Positions 13,935-25,180 of a DNA stretch of 64,000 nucleotides are shown piece by piece. The translations under genes and the position numbers were made by a program. The notes below the pieces were generated by a model. That model searched no databases, had not been told where the DNA came from, and was given only the letters and a program-made list of their open reading frames with translations. The number at the start of each line of letters is the position of its first letter. The first letter of the stretch is position 1. The DNA lies in the NCBI GenBank assembly GCA_020055645.1, contig CM034546.1, positions 138,467,875-138,531,874 on the forward strand, given 5' to 3'. Source of the stretch: Tomocerus qinae (lineage: Eukaryota > Arthropoda > Collembola > Entomobryomorpha > Tomoceridae).

Positions 13935-14143
13935 CATCGTATAGCCCTATGTATTAAACCTGCCACCAGTCGTATCTGGATTTTTATAATGTTTGCGCGG
14001 GCCTATTCTATGGTGTAAAATCTTAATGGTTAAATGGGACGAAATTAACCTATAAGAATTTTCAACATGCAATGGACCCGCTCAAGCATTATAAAAATCC
14101 AGATACGACTGGTGGCAGATTTAATACATTGGGCTATACGATG
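13935..14143. repeat. Palindromic MITE (~65-bp arms)
   Basis: Arms 13935-14000 and ~14076-14143 are reverse complements (CATCGTATAGCCC outward; CCACCAGTCGTATCTGGATT inside), with a ~75-bp loop. The flanking ACACAC-rich sequence is also weakly inverted, so the true ends may lie ~20 bp further out. No coding capacity. Confidence 0.75.
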
Positions 14144-14576
14144 CGTGTTATGTGTGTGTGAAATGGCTTCACTTTGCCATTTCGTCTAATACAAACAAAT
14201 CAAATGTGGCTAGATTGTGTTGTATTCATATCGCGATATCGCACGGAGGAGTGGTGTGGTGGAGGACCAGAGCGAGGCCACAACAGTCCACACTTTCCTC
14301 CGGGGCAGGAGCTATATTTTTACGATCCTCCCGTACTCCAAACTCATTGACCCCATGCGCCATTTCGAGAGATTTCCGAACTTCTTGGAGAAGTTCAATC
14401 TCTGAGCTCTGCACTGTTAATCTACAATACGACACCTGGAAAATAATGCGGCAAGTCTGTAAAGACGGCCTCCTTAAAGATGCATTATTCCTGTTACGTA
14501 GTATTCCCATTCTCAATAATCCCAGTCACATTCACATCCCAATCCCAATGCAAATACGGAGTACCAAGAACAATTC
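14144..14576. other. Unassigned stretch with overlapping open frames
   Basis: Several overlapping frames of 60-146 codons lie on both strands here (for example 14152-14592 + and 14226-14516 -). None has a recognisable domain, signal peptide or splice context, so no gene is called. Confidence 0.3.
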
Positions 14577-14760
14577 CAGGGATGGAAAATAGATTAGGCT
14601 TGAGAGCACTGACAGGGGTTGTATAAAATTTAGAATAATGAAAATTTCAGGGATGGAAAATAGATTAGGCTTGAGGGCACTGACAGGGGTTGTAAAAAAT
14701 TTAGAATAATGAAAATTTCTGGGATGGAAAAAAATTAGCATTGAGGCATAGAAAATGACA
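14577..14760. repeat. 71-bp tandem repeat, ~2.5 copies
   Basis: Units begin at 14577, 14648 and 14719 with CAGGGATGGAAAATAGATTA (third copy diverged and truncated). Each carries GGCACTGACAGGGGTTGTA. No coding function seen. Confidence 0.85.
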
Positions 14761-15309
14761 AATTGTGATAGGCATGCATATCCGTAATGCTCATTACTGC
14801 TATACTAATACAAGCCTTTACGGTTTACTGGCTCGTGTTTTACTAACCACAAGGATAAGAAATATTCATCACCCCTCAAGCGGGGGTTTGGGGGCGGCAG
14901 CCTCCAATAAAATTAAAATTATCTTATTACATACATAATATATTATTAATAATTTTGCGAAAAAATCTAACTTTTAGGGATGTAGCTCGAATAACATAAT
15001 ATTTATCATTTTCCATAGATGTAAAATTTACATTATAAACCAGGAAGGGATGAACAATATTTAGGAAATGGGGACATGTTGAGTAGAAGTTTACTCGAAC
15101 ATTGTACATTACATTACTATTCCAATATTTACAAAAATTTGCGAAGACTGCGAATAATGTTTTACTTGTAACTTGTTTTTATTATCAATTTCTACAACTA
15201 TTATGATAGGTACCTATGTAAATAATTTCGAAATATTCATAATCTAGTTAAAATTTTTGTAGTTCGTAGATATATGATAGTTATAATTATAACCAGATAT
15301 ATCAAGAAA

Positions 15310-15470
15310 AACAATACAATAAAATTACAGGTGAAAACCCTAGAGAAATATACGGGGAGAAGGCCAGAAAAACTCGAAAACAAGATATAATTTAGATGCC
15401 AAGATATAATCAAACCTTGTAATTTTAAAATTTTCTTTAAATACATCTCCCCGTGCGTTTACAGTTAATT
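15310..15470. repeat. Inverted copy of the 16.3/16.7-kb repeat
   Basis: This segment is the reverse complement of ~16700-16845 (and, in part, ~16312-16380), sharing CGCACGGGGAGATGTATTTA and TTCTCCCCGTATATTTCTCT. Together with the right-hand copies it makes a wide inverted pair around 15.47-16.31 kb, possibly the outer arms of another TIR element. Confidence 0.7.
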
Positions 15471-16257
15471 CCTTGCAACAACCCTAAAACTTGCCTAAAA
15501 CATTAGATTCACACTACAGATACTACAGAATGTCTTGAATGAATTAATGAACTTACTATGTCAAGAAAGTAAGTATTCATAGGAAACCAGTATCCATAGT
15601 ACCCAGCCATAATTGTAAGCCAAGTCAATATCCAACTAGCATAGGTAGTCAGTAATAGTCAGTATCGAGCAGTGTATCCGTAAATCCATAATAGGGATAA
15701 ACAACTTGTAATAAATTAATAATAACAACAAACTTAATCCCTATTTGAGAGTTAGGATTATAGCCATAGAATAATGAAGTACAAACCTACTTGCTTGACA
15801 TACTGTATTATCAACTAGACTTTAAGTGCTAATAACTGCAAATATAAATTTCATGGAAATGAAATATTGAAACAAGATAATACTATTTCAAGACAAAAAA
15901 CTTTTCCGTATAAAAAGAAGAAAATACTAATTTCACAGTTACTTTGTACATTGTGGCAATTTCTTCACACTGCAACATTTTTATTGCACTTTGGACATTT
16001 AGTTGACAATTATGGCGCAGTCATATCTAATTATATTTTACTGTTAAATATTGTTAATATGGAAAAAATTATCATCTTAATTGTTGATTAATTACTACGG
16101 ATAAGACAATTAAACATGGATTTTGATTTTCAGAAAATAAGTTTAAGTCGTTATAATTACTGAGGGAACATGTTGTATGTACGAACACTAAATGGCAGCT
16201 TTGACTGGTGTTCCCATTGTCTAAAATATTTTCCATCCCTGCTTCAGGAGTTAATTG

Positions 16258-17322
16258 AATCATTGAATCACTATTGTATTTTTGTTCTCGAAGAGAGTTG
16301 CAAGTGAATTAGCGGTAAACGCACGGGGAGATGTATTTAAAGAAAATGTTAAAATTACGAGGTTTGATTATATCTTGGCATCATCTTGTTTTCGATTATA
16401 TTTCTTGTTTTCGATTTACGTGTACTGTTGTCATCTGGTCAAAAACGATTCTGATTGGTAGAAATTTTTTCGATTAGCCCATATGCTCCTTAGTTCTGTT
16501 TTCATGTGTCAAAAAATTCCCATTGAGTTTTCATTATCGGAAACTCATTTTACGCTGACATATTTTCGTTGCCTAACAAAGTGTTTTTTTATTATTTCGC
16601 AGTCTTGACTCAAATTCCTAATATCACTTTGCTAATCTATAAAAATCATTGAATCACTATTGTATTTTTGTTCTCGAAGAGAGTTGCAAGTGAATTAGCG
16701 GTAAACGCACGGGGAGATGTATTTAAAGAAAATGTTAAAATTACGAGGTTTGATTATATCTTGGCATCTAAATTATATCTTGTTTTCGAGTTTTTCTGGC
16801 CTTCTCCCCGTATATTTCTCTAGGGTTTTCACCTGTAATTTTTTGATTTACGTGTACTGTTGCCTAACAGTTTTCGTGAACTTTTTCAAATTCTGACCAC
16901 ACTCAAAAACGATTCTGATTGGTAGAAATTTTTTTCGATTAGCCAATGAAATTGCAGAGATTCATAATCAAATTCTATATGCTCCTTAGTTACTACCCCA
17001 AGGGGTAACATTTCATGAAACAATGCTCTCAATACTCAATAAATAGTATATAGCCTGTGCACTTATGGAAAGAAAATGTGAACTAGGAGTTTTTCATTAT
17101 CGGAAACTCATTTTACGCTGAAAAACATATTTTCGTAGACAGAGTGACAGAGAACCCAGCTTCGGAAGAGTATGATTCACAGCAACAAAGTGTTTTTTTA
17201 TTATTACACTCTAAATAGAGAAAACTGAATATGTTGTCTATCTTCTTATAACAACAAATACATACTAGCTTGACTCAAATTCCTCGCACTTGAGCGGAAT
17301 ATCACTTTGCTAATCTATAAAC
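16258..17322. repeat. Tandem duplication with one collapsed copy
   Basis: Copy 1 is 16258-16643 and copy 2 is 16644-17322; both start AATCATTGAATCACTATTGT and both end AATATCACTTTGCTAATCTA. The first ~125 bp are almost identical. After that copy 1 retains only scattered collinear pieces of copy 2 (for example TTTACGTGTACTGTTG, TCAAAAACGATTCTGATTGG, ATATGCTCCTTAGTT, CATTATCGGAAACTCATTTT, AACAAAGTGTTTTTTTATTA), with the stretches between them missing or replaced by a few odd bases. Confidence 0.75.
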
Positions 17323-17692
17323 CTAGTGTAGTCTATTTATGATTGTAATTGTTAGTGAAAAGTTAATTCACTATATAGATAGTAATATTTCAGAGAGAGT
17401 AATACTATACAGCAAGCTAAAATGTATGGCATTGTATCTAATGTGGTTTATTGAATGTAAAATTCTGAGTTTGCATTATCCTACCATAAGTGCACAGGTT
17501 ATTCACCATTGAGAGCATTGTTACATGAAATGTTACCCCTTGGGGTGGTAACTAGGGAGCATATAGAATTTGATTACGAATCCCTGCAATTTCATTGGCT
17601 AATCGAAAAACATTTCCACCAATCAGAATCGTTTTTGAGTGTGGTCAGAATTTGAAAAGGTTCACGAAAACTCTGAAGCAACAGTACGACGT
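16850..17692. mobile_element. 0.84-kb TIR element with ~215-bp arms
   Basis: Left arm 16850-17072 (ACGTGTACTGTTGCCTAACA...) is the reverse complement of 17478-17692. Shared inner blocks include CTACCCCAAGGGGTAACATT and GCCAATGAAATTGCAG. The left arm lies inside copy 2 of the tandem duplication, so the duplication includes the element's left part. No transposase frame and no target-site duplication found. Confidence 0.7.
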
Positions 17693-20600
17693 TAAAAATG
17701 TACAAACTAAGAAAGATAAGTCAGTATGAGGTAATAAAATCTATGGTTACCCTACACTTGACAAACGTATTATTTACAGATCATTCACCGTTCCATCCTA
17801 ATACCTTATGCGTCACAATTTCCCTACATTAAAAGGGAAGCCAAAGCAATAAGAAAATAAGAACCACTTACCAAAAACAGCTATATAATGTATAGCCTTA
17901 CATAAAAAAATGACCCGATATGCTTAAACGGAGTAAAAGCGATTTGAACAGAAATGACAGATGAAGCAGTTCAAATGTTTTGAACCTACAACAAAAAGAA
18001 TGATCTCTCAAAGTCACTATAGCCAAACTGACGTAGAACTGTCGCCGTCTTATCTGCCTTGCCACCGTCATCACCTCTCTTCACTGTCACTGGTGTCCCC
18101 TTCCTACTTATCTTCACTAGCGCCACAATCACCGTGTCATCTCATAGCTTACCTTGTAATGTTCCTTATGCTGCAGCACCTTAAATATTGCTAGGTAGTT
18201 TCAGGTAAGGCAGTATGAACATTGCAACAAATTATTTATTCAATCTGGTGATGTTGATGTTCGTATAATGAATGCAACATGCTACGCAGTACGAAAGAAA
18301 TTATTGTTTAAAAAAGGGCGGTAACATAGATGTATTTGTAGACCAGGAATCGGGAGGGGGTGTCAAAGGTCTCAAAAAGTTCAAGGTTCATACGGTGCAA
18401 AAAGACGCCAGTCAAGGACAATTGGAACAAACGAGGTCGATATATAGGGTTAGAAGTGAAAAGAAGTGACTAGAAGTCTAAATAAGCGACTAGCAGTCAA
18501 AAGAATTTATTCGAATTATTTTAGCCCTAAATAACTTACATCTGGTCAATGACTTTTAATGGAACTGGATGAAATCGGACAAAATTGAATGAAGTCGAAT
18601 GAACTCTTTTGAAGCCTAAAATAGACAGAAATTGGTTTGAAGGGTCCAAATTGATCTTTAAGGCTTTTATGGAATCAAGCATTCACTTTCCATTTGGTAC
18701 ACTGCTTAAATATACATATAGGTAATCTCCCACTGTCGTTTTTGACACAGGAAGTAGTATTTATCCACTTTTCGTTTGTTGCCCCACATAACTTATATCT
18801 GGTCAATTCCTGCTCCGAAAAGAAGCAAACTTACATAGATACACTTAACAAAAAAAGAGCTTTACATACGAATAAGAATATTGTCGAAAAACTTTAAATC
18901 GATTAGAATGGGTATGTAGTGAAAAGAGCTCTCTCCTTTCTTCGCATATAAATAACATAGTATGTTATTTATATTTTACTCAAAAGGGCAAGTATGGGTG
19001 TATCCGTCATTCATTTCACAAAAAGAACTTATACTTTTAATACATGTAAAGGAGGGAAGGTAAAATAAAATAGTTTGGCGGTGGACTTTATACTTCCACT
19101 TACTATTATTCACATTGATAAATTTACGTATTAATAAATAATTCCCTACATTGGTTTTCTCTTGGCTGGACTTTATTGTGCTTTTGCTTTTAGGAGTTTG
19201 GTTGACATTGAATTCGTATGACAGCTATAAGGCTACCCCGATCACGCACGTGAACAACCATTTTCGGTTTTTTGTTTTCAGCTACATTAAAATAGAAACA
19301 TACACACCCAATTATTTTTACAATATCAGTCGTCTTAAAAAACTTATTTAAGCAAAGTCACGATATTGAAGTTTAAAAACATACTTTTAATGTATACTTC
19401 AGAATTCAGTCTTAAAACTTATTAGTGCCAACTTTTCGCTACTTTTAAGTATTTTGACACCATCTTCTCCGAATATATTTTAAGTATTTCGTGCATTTAC
19501 TATTTAAGTACTTGTATCTGGAATAAAAAATTATTGCATACAGTTTTATACCAACTAAGTCATACTAATTTTAACATGGTTAAGATATAATGAAGGAGTT
19601 GACACTATTTTGGAAATATTTTGCAATATTTAATGCGTAATTTTGCAATTCTAAACATTTTTTTTTCTTTTGTGAAAGTGATTATTGTAATTTTAGCAGA
19701 TGGCGTTTGGTCATATATTTTACGTATATTCTTACTTACATATAATATTTACTATATTTTTAGTACGTGTATTAAACCGTAAATGCCGTAAATTGGGGGT
19801 AATTAATCATCAATTAAATCAGTCTCATTATGACATACTTAAAAACAGTTTCCTCTGGTTATTTAAGTTTATTTTCTAAAAATAGTTAAAGTCAGTGTTA
19901 AGTACACATTTTTCCGTTTCTTTGTTACATTTATAATTACGGATTTTCGGAAACATGTATTATTACTATGGAATTTAGAAAAAAATGCCGTGCTAACCTC
20001 CGACATGCGACAGAATGAAGACATCACAAGCCGTACGTGCCCAATGCGAAGGCAACCTTAATAGCGCTCATGCTCGATGGAATGTTTCTAGCCACATAAA
20101 ATGGATTTGGGTGAACTGTTATTTCAGGTCAGTCGTTAGTCGATTGGGCAATCTTGACTCTCTTCTCGCCATTCTGAACTCAGTATAGTTTATACTTTCA
20201 GTTTTCGTGCTAACAGTGCTGAGCTGACGTGTATTGATATTGCCAATATTTACTACTAGGCGGTCACAGGACCCAAGTCCTGTCGTACATGGGGCTAGTA
20301 CTTCTACAAACAATTTTGTAGGAACTGGTTTGCAGTAGGCCAATTACACCAGTATTCAGATGGATCCAATACTAATATGATGTATAGCCGGTCACAGGGC
20401 CCAGGCCCTGTTATAAATAAAGCTAATTAATGTTTATTCCGGGGGAAAAATTGTACGATAATTAGAATGCGTCTAACAGATACACAGAATTTTTATATTA
20501 ATTCCGATTGATCTTCGCACGGTTTCTCATTTGGTGGTACGGTAGGTAGAGATTTTACATTGATAGAGAGTCAAAAAGTATTCCAAAACCTAGACCTTAG

Positions 20601-22256
20601 TACGACCTAGAGTCAACTTTTTGTTTTGAAATATAATGGTATTGTGAGTACTGGCAACTTACTCCGGTCACCTACCATAATCACATGTTTGATTCGAGGT
20701 TTACGGTACTCAATCCAACCTTTGTACATACTGCCACTAATTGATAATGGACCATTTTGAGGTCAAGTTAGCCTTAATTGGCAATGTAGTGTCAAGTAGT
20801 CCAATAGAAAACGGAATAATTTACATTGTTACTTTTTGGTCCCATAAGAGAGTTTAAACTTTTATATTATAAGACTTTTCGAGCTGATCCCATTATTCTT
20901 GAGTTCCATTCCTGTCTCTGTGCTCTGCTGTTTTACAGAAACGAAAACAGACTCACTTTTTTGGAAATCTGACTTTTTTAAATCATTTAAAGTAGAGATA
21001 TCAGAAACCCAACCACCACATGTTGTTCGTAGATAGTCCACGATTCCATAATTGCAAGACCCATAAAAATCAAATACCTATTTTGGGAACAATTAAACCG
21101 TATGTAAAGACAAATTTTAAAATCAATGTAGGTTGACCCTAAATGTTAATCATGGAATATTCGAGCGCATAAGTGAACACAACGTAAATTAGAACTATAT
21201 TTTATTCATTTCGCTGCCAAATTTCTTCCCCTGAGGTAGTAAAATAGCCGGGCTGGTTAACTTGGGGTTTCTGCTTGAACAACAACTGAGTCATATTTCG
21301 GCAATAAATTTTGGAAATTATGGTTATTTTGTTAGCAACCAACTGTGATGATCGTCCTCAATTGAAAAAATGAAACAAAAATGTTGTACATATTGTCGTA
21401 TAAAAAGTGAAGTATTTTCAGACAATATTCCACAGTTCTAATTTTACAGTTTCCAACAAATATCTAGAACATATTTTGTTTCTTTATTTTATAATTAAAC
21501 TGTTGGTTGTGAAATTGAGAAATACCATATTTCAATGTAAATGGATCAATTATAAATTTTCCCGCACATGAAATAATGAGATCCTTGAGAGCACTCACTC
21601 AGCACTGAAAGTTGGAAAAATTTGCATACAGGATGCATGCAATAATTCTGTTATGAAACATTTGAATATTAGAAATAATATAATATTTCAACATTGTTAC
21701 ATTCAACGCGCATGAACCTGTCTACGTTTATCATATAGAGTAATGTTAGTTGAGCATTGTGTCAGTCAATTCTGGACAAAACAATTGACTCTAACGTGCG
21801 CAAAATTTTGCAACTTTCGAAACCAAATCAAATTTTGATACCTAAACGTTTCGAAATTATAGTAATGCAGTGGCACGAAAATCTCTTGATACAAACATAC
21901 AAACCTACACGGGTACACATACGGAATTATTTACGCGCATGTCCCACTTTGCTCTTATAAGAAGAGATTTAATTGATATTGCCAATATATTGCTACTGCC
22001 AGTATTAATCTAAAATGTAGTCACTAATATTCATATACTACAGTTAACTATTATACGGTTAGGTTATATAGCTAATCATGCTACGACGCTAAATTAATAA
22101 TCTCGGCCAATTTGTCTAGGGATGGTTAAAAATCAAACTTTTGAAACAAGGTCGGAAGACCCATCTGAATGTGCAGCTGAATTCGCTGAAAACGAATCCA
22201 CTATCTAAACTTTTTTGGAGTCCAAGGCAATTTTTTAGGTAAAATCACGGAATAAA
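17693..22256. other. Long gene-poor stretch
   Basis: No gene is supportable in 4.5 kb. Minor items: a perfect AT-rich palindrome around 18947-18971 (AAATAACATAGTATGTTATT), a GGTCACAGG(G/A)CCCA(G/A)G motif seen twice (~20263 and ~20390), and phrases shared with ~21970 (GATATTGCCAATAT). These suggest old repeats. Confidence 0.4.
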
Positions 22257-22888
22257 ATGGGAAATTTGGCATATCTGTTCATGATCATCACATTCTTGTT
22301 GCTGGTAAGGAACTTTCAGAGTCTCCCCTTCTTCTAATCCTGTGACAAAAAACAGTACATATAATTACTCTGCTTGTAAAGAACGTTGTTGCAACAAAAA
22401 TTCAATTAAAAAAATTCAGAAATTCAATAATAAAACAAAACAACTTTAATGTAAAATATTATTGTTTTCCCTACCCGTTTAAAATTGCCACAATTCTACT
22501 TCCGTCCAATATCTAATTGGAGAAAGTTTCGTAAGATTTAAAGTGTTAAGCAATTGCTCACTGTTTTGTTTTGTTGTACAGACACCTAAGCATTATCTAA
22601 ATCGTACATTTGCAAGTATGCTTGTGTATATAGGCTTTATGTTGTGTTGTGGCTGACATTTAAAATTTATAGCTTTAAAAATTTTCTGAAGATTTGTAAC
22701 ATTAATTTGTAACATTTTTTCTATTTTTTCAGGTGTTTCTGTTTCTTGCGTTTGTAACGTTTTGCTGCCAACTGAATAGGAATAAGCCAGAAAAGTCAGA
22801 TTTCGTGATTGGAGATGGAGGAGAAGATCAAAAGTGTACTGCCACCGTCTTTGCTATTTATGATTTGCATAACACCAATAATATCTAA
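22257..22888 (+). CDS. Small two-exon membrane protein, 67 residues
   Basis: I do not recognise a family. Exon 1 (22257-22304) reads MGNLAYLFMIITFLLL and ends exactly at a GTAAGG donor. Exon 2 (22733-22888) follows TTTTTTCTATTTTTTCAG and continues in frame as VFLFLAFVTFCCQLNR..., ending at TAA. Joined, the first ~29 residues form one long hydrophobic helix closed by CCQLNRNK. The remaining ~38 residues are hydrophilic and acidic with one more cysteine. The hydrophobic helix is only continuous after splicing across a strong polypyrimidine tract, which argues for a real gene. An AATAAA follows at 23004. It was missed by length-based ORF calling because neither exon is long. Confidence 0.55.
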
Positions 22889-23003
22889 TTGTTCAAAAAT
22901 TGGAGCTAAATACATAATTCTCGTGAAGTGTGTTATATATTTTTGTTTTTTAATGTGTCTATTCTGAATTGCATATTGAATCGGTTGTACCTTTCGATTT
23001 TAA

Positions 23004-23009
23004 AATAAA
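23004..23009 (+). promoter_or_regulatory. Polyadenylation signal AATAAA
   Basis: Canonical hexamer 116 bp after the stop codon of the small membrane-protein gene, with no other gene upstream on this strand for several kb. Confidence 0.45.
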
Positions 23010-23464
23010 TGAGAAATGAATTATTTTTTGGTGTTTTCGCAATTGTAAATCCTCCAAAAGCCACGGCCTATGTTGCGGGAAGGAGTTATTTTCAGTTATT
23101 AATTAGAGAGCCGGCGTGTGACCCGGTCTATCTATTTCCAGCAGTTCAATTCTCATTTAATTGACAAAGCGCAAGATGGCAGGCTAAACAGAAATCATGC
23201 CCTAAAATTATTCAACCTGCCCATTTATTTGTTTGAATTATGGTAAAAATCGTCTTACTATTACAATTATTTGATAGTTTGAATGCGTGGGTCTAGTACG
23301 CATGTGTATGTGATGACCCGCATTTTGACAATTTGACCGGTGACCGGGTCAAAATACAAAAAGTGGTCAACTGTACAACGCTAGACAATTTGACAAGAAA
23401 ACCCCCGCAAAGGTTATAGTGAAAAACATTCCATTTAAAGATGAATCAGCTTCATAAAGGCTAT

Positions 23465-23870
23465 TTATAGTGACGGGGTAATTAAAATAACACGTTTTAT
23501 TAAAGTGACGGGGTAATTAAAATAACACGTTTTATTAAAGTGACGGGGTAATTAAAATAACACGTTTATTTAAAGTGACGGGGTAATTAAAATAACACGT
23601 TTATTTAAAGTGACGGGGTAATTAAAATAACACGTTTATTTAAAGTGACGGGGTAATTAAAATAACACGTTTATTTAAAGTGACGGGGTAGATTAAAACT
23701 AAATAATGAGGACGATTAAAATGGCGGATTTAATTAAAATAACGGGGTAAATTAAAATAACGAGGTTATTTAAAATAACGGAAATGTTTAAAATAAAGAG
23801 ATTGTTTAAAATAACTGGATTATTGAAAATGACGGGGTTATTGAAAATTATGTTATGTCCATATAATATT
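23465..23870. repeat. 35-bp satellite (~6.5 copies) with degenerate tail
   Basis: The unit AGTGACGGGGTAATTAAAATAACACGTTTATTTAA recurs with period 35 from ~23471 to ~23690; early copies have TTTTATTAA instead of TTTATTTAA. A degraded 16-18-bp series (AAAATAACGGGG-like) follows to ~23870. The minus strand gives a meaningless periodic frame (ILNNLVIL...). Confidence 0.9.
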
Positions 23871-24189
23871 ATTAATGATATTATGAAAATCAGACCCTGA
23901 TGAAAGGACTTCAAACATTTACTTGGAAAAAATTTTCCTGTTTGGTTAAATGATCATGTTGAATTTGGTACACTATTATTATGTTGATTTGATAAGTACT
24001 GTATTTTGTTCCCCGTCCGTAGGACGGGCTTATTTCTAGTTTGAAATAAATGCGGTTTCTATCCCTAGAGTTGAAAATGTAAGACTCTTAGGGATTATTC
24101 ATGATTTTTGAAATTCCATCTGCACATTTATAGTATTTTAATTAATGCTTCAAAAAGATTGCTTATATTTCATAAGCTAAATTTCTTCG

Positions 24190-25180
24190 GTTTTTCTGTA
24201 AATATAAGAAATATGCGTATACCTCATATATTAGACCACTGTTAGAATATGCATCCCCTGTATGGGGTCCGTGTATCACAAAAAAATCATTGCTAAACTT
24301 GAAAACTTTCAAAAATGATGTTTTAGTCACAAAAACGTTTGTTAATCATACTAATTACGAAAATGTTCAATTGATCTAAATGTCAGCAAGCTAAGTGAGA
24401 GAACCAGTGAAGAACCAGTAAGTGAAGAGAGAAAACCATCTCATCAAATTCGGACATTCCATAAAAAATCCAGACCCCCTGCGCCCAATACTTCCACCCT
24501 TTAATACTAGATTATCCAATTTTAATTTAAAACTTAGAGGTAAAAAAAACTTATTTAAGCCTATTCTTTGTAGAAAATTACGTTGTGCTAATTCTTGTAT
24601 ACCTAAGCTAGGCAAATTACTTAAAATGACATTGAATATAATAAGCCACTTAATGGCAAACTTTTATATCTAAAATTCATGTATTTTAGTTAATTTTGAT
24701 AAAGGTAACCTGTAGTCATGCTTGGCTTTGTCACACGTAGGACGTCTAAAACTGAAAATAATCTTCTATTTTTACTATTTAGTTTGTGCATCAAACATCT
24801 AGATCATCTGTAATTACATTTTTTAATAGACTACATTAATAGACTAGAATACATTGAGAAATAGAATCTGGTATCAGGCTCCTGACACAAAAAATAGAGA
24901 CAGGGGAAGAAGAACACGCAGAAATCGTCAGCATAAACTCTGTAAACAAACCTAGATCAAACCGTAAAAAGACCAGACAAGGTATAAGAGTATAAGAGCA
25001 ATATAGAGTGTACTATATATAGATATAATTATAGTTTAGGTATATATAAGGTATATATAAGATTTTTAAGCTATGTATAATCTGTACTATGTTTGGTTTA
25101 ATGTATGTAACAATATTGTTAACTGGGGTCCATGGGCGAGAGCTCACAGGGACCGTCATAAATAAAAATAAATAAAATAA
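24190..25180 (+). mobile_element. 5'-truncated non-LTR retrotransposon (LINE)
   Basis: At ~24228-24280 the frame reads IRPLLEYASPVWGPCIT, the conserved block just after the reverse-transcriptase core in many LINEs. Interrupted C-terminal frames follow (for example LRGKKNLFKPILCRKLRCAN at ~24529). The copy ends with TGGGCGAGAGCTCACAGGGA and an A-rich AATAAAAATAAATAAAATAA tail near 25160-25185, as expected of a LINE 3' end. Stops and a missing 5' part show it is dead. Confidence 0.7.

Noticed and set aside
19151-19351. 66-codon ORF with a hydrophobic start (SWLDFIVLLLLGVWLTL)
   Set aside because: No splice partner, no conserved feature; chance hydrophobic ORFs are common in AT-rich DNA.
20119-20343. 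74-codon minus-strand ORF (APCTTGLGSCDRL)
   Set aside because: Overlaps the repeated GGTCACAGG motifs and has no gene context; probably repeat-derived.
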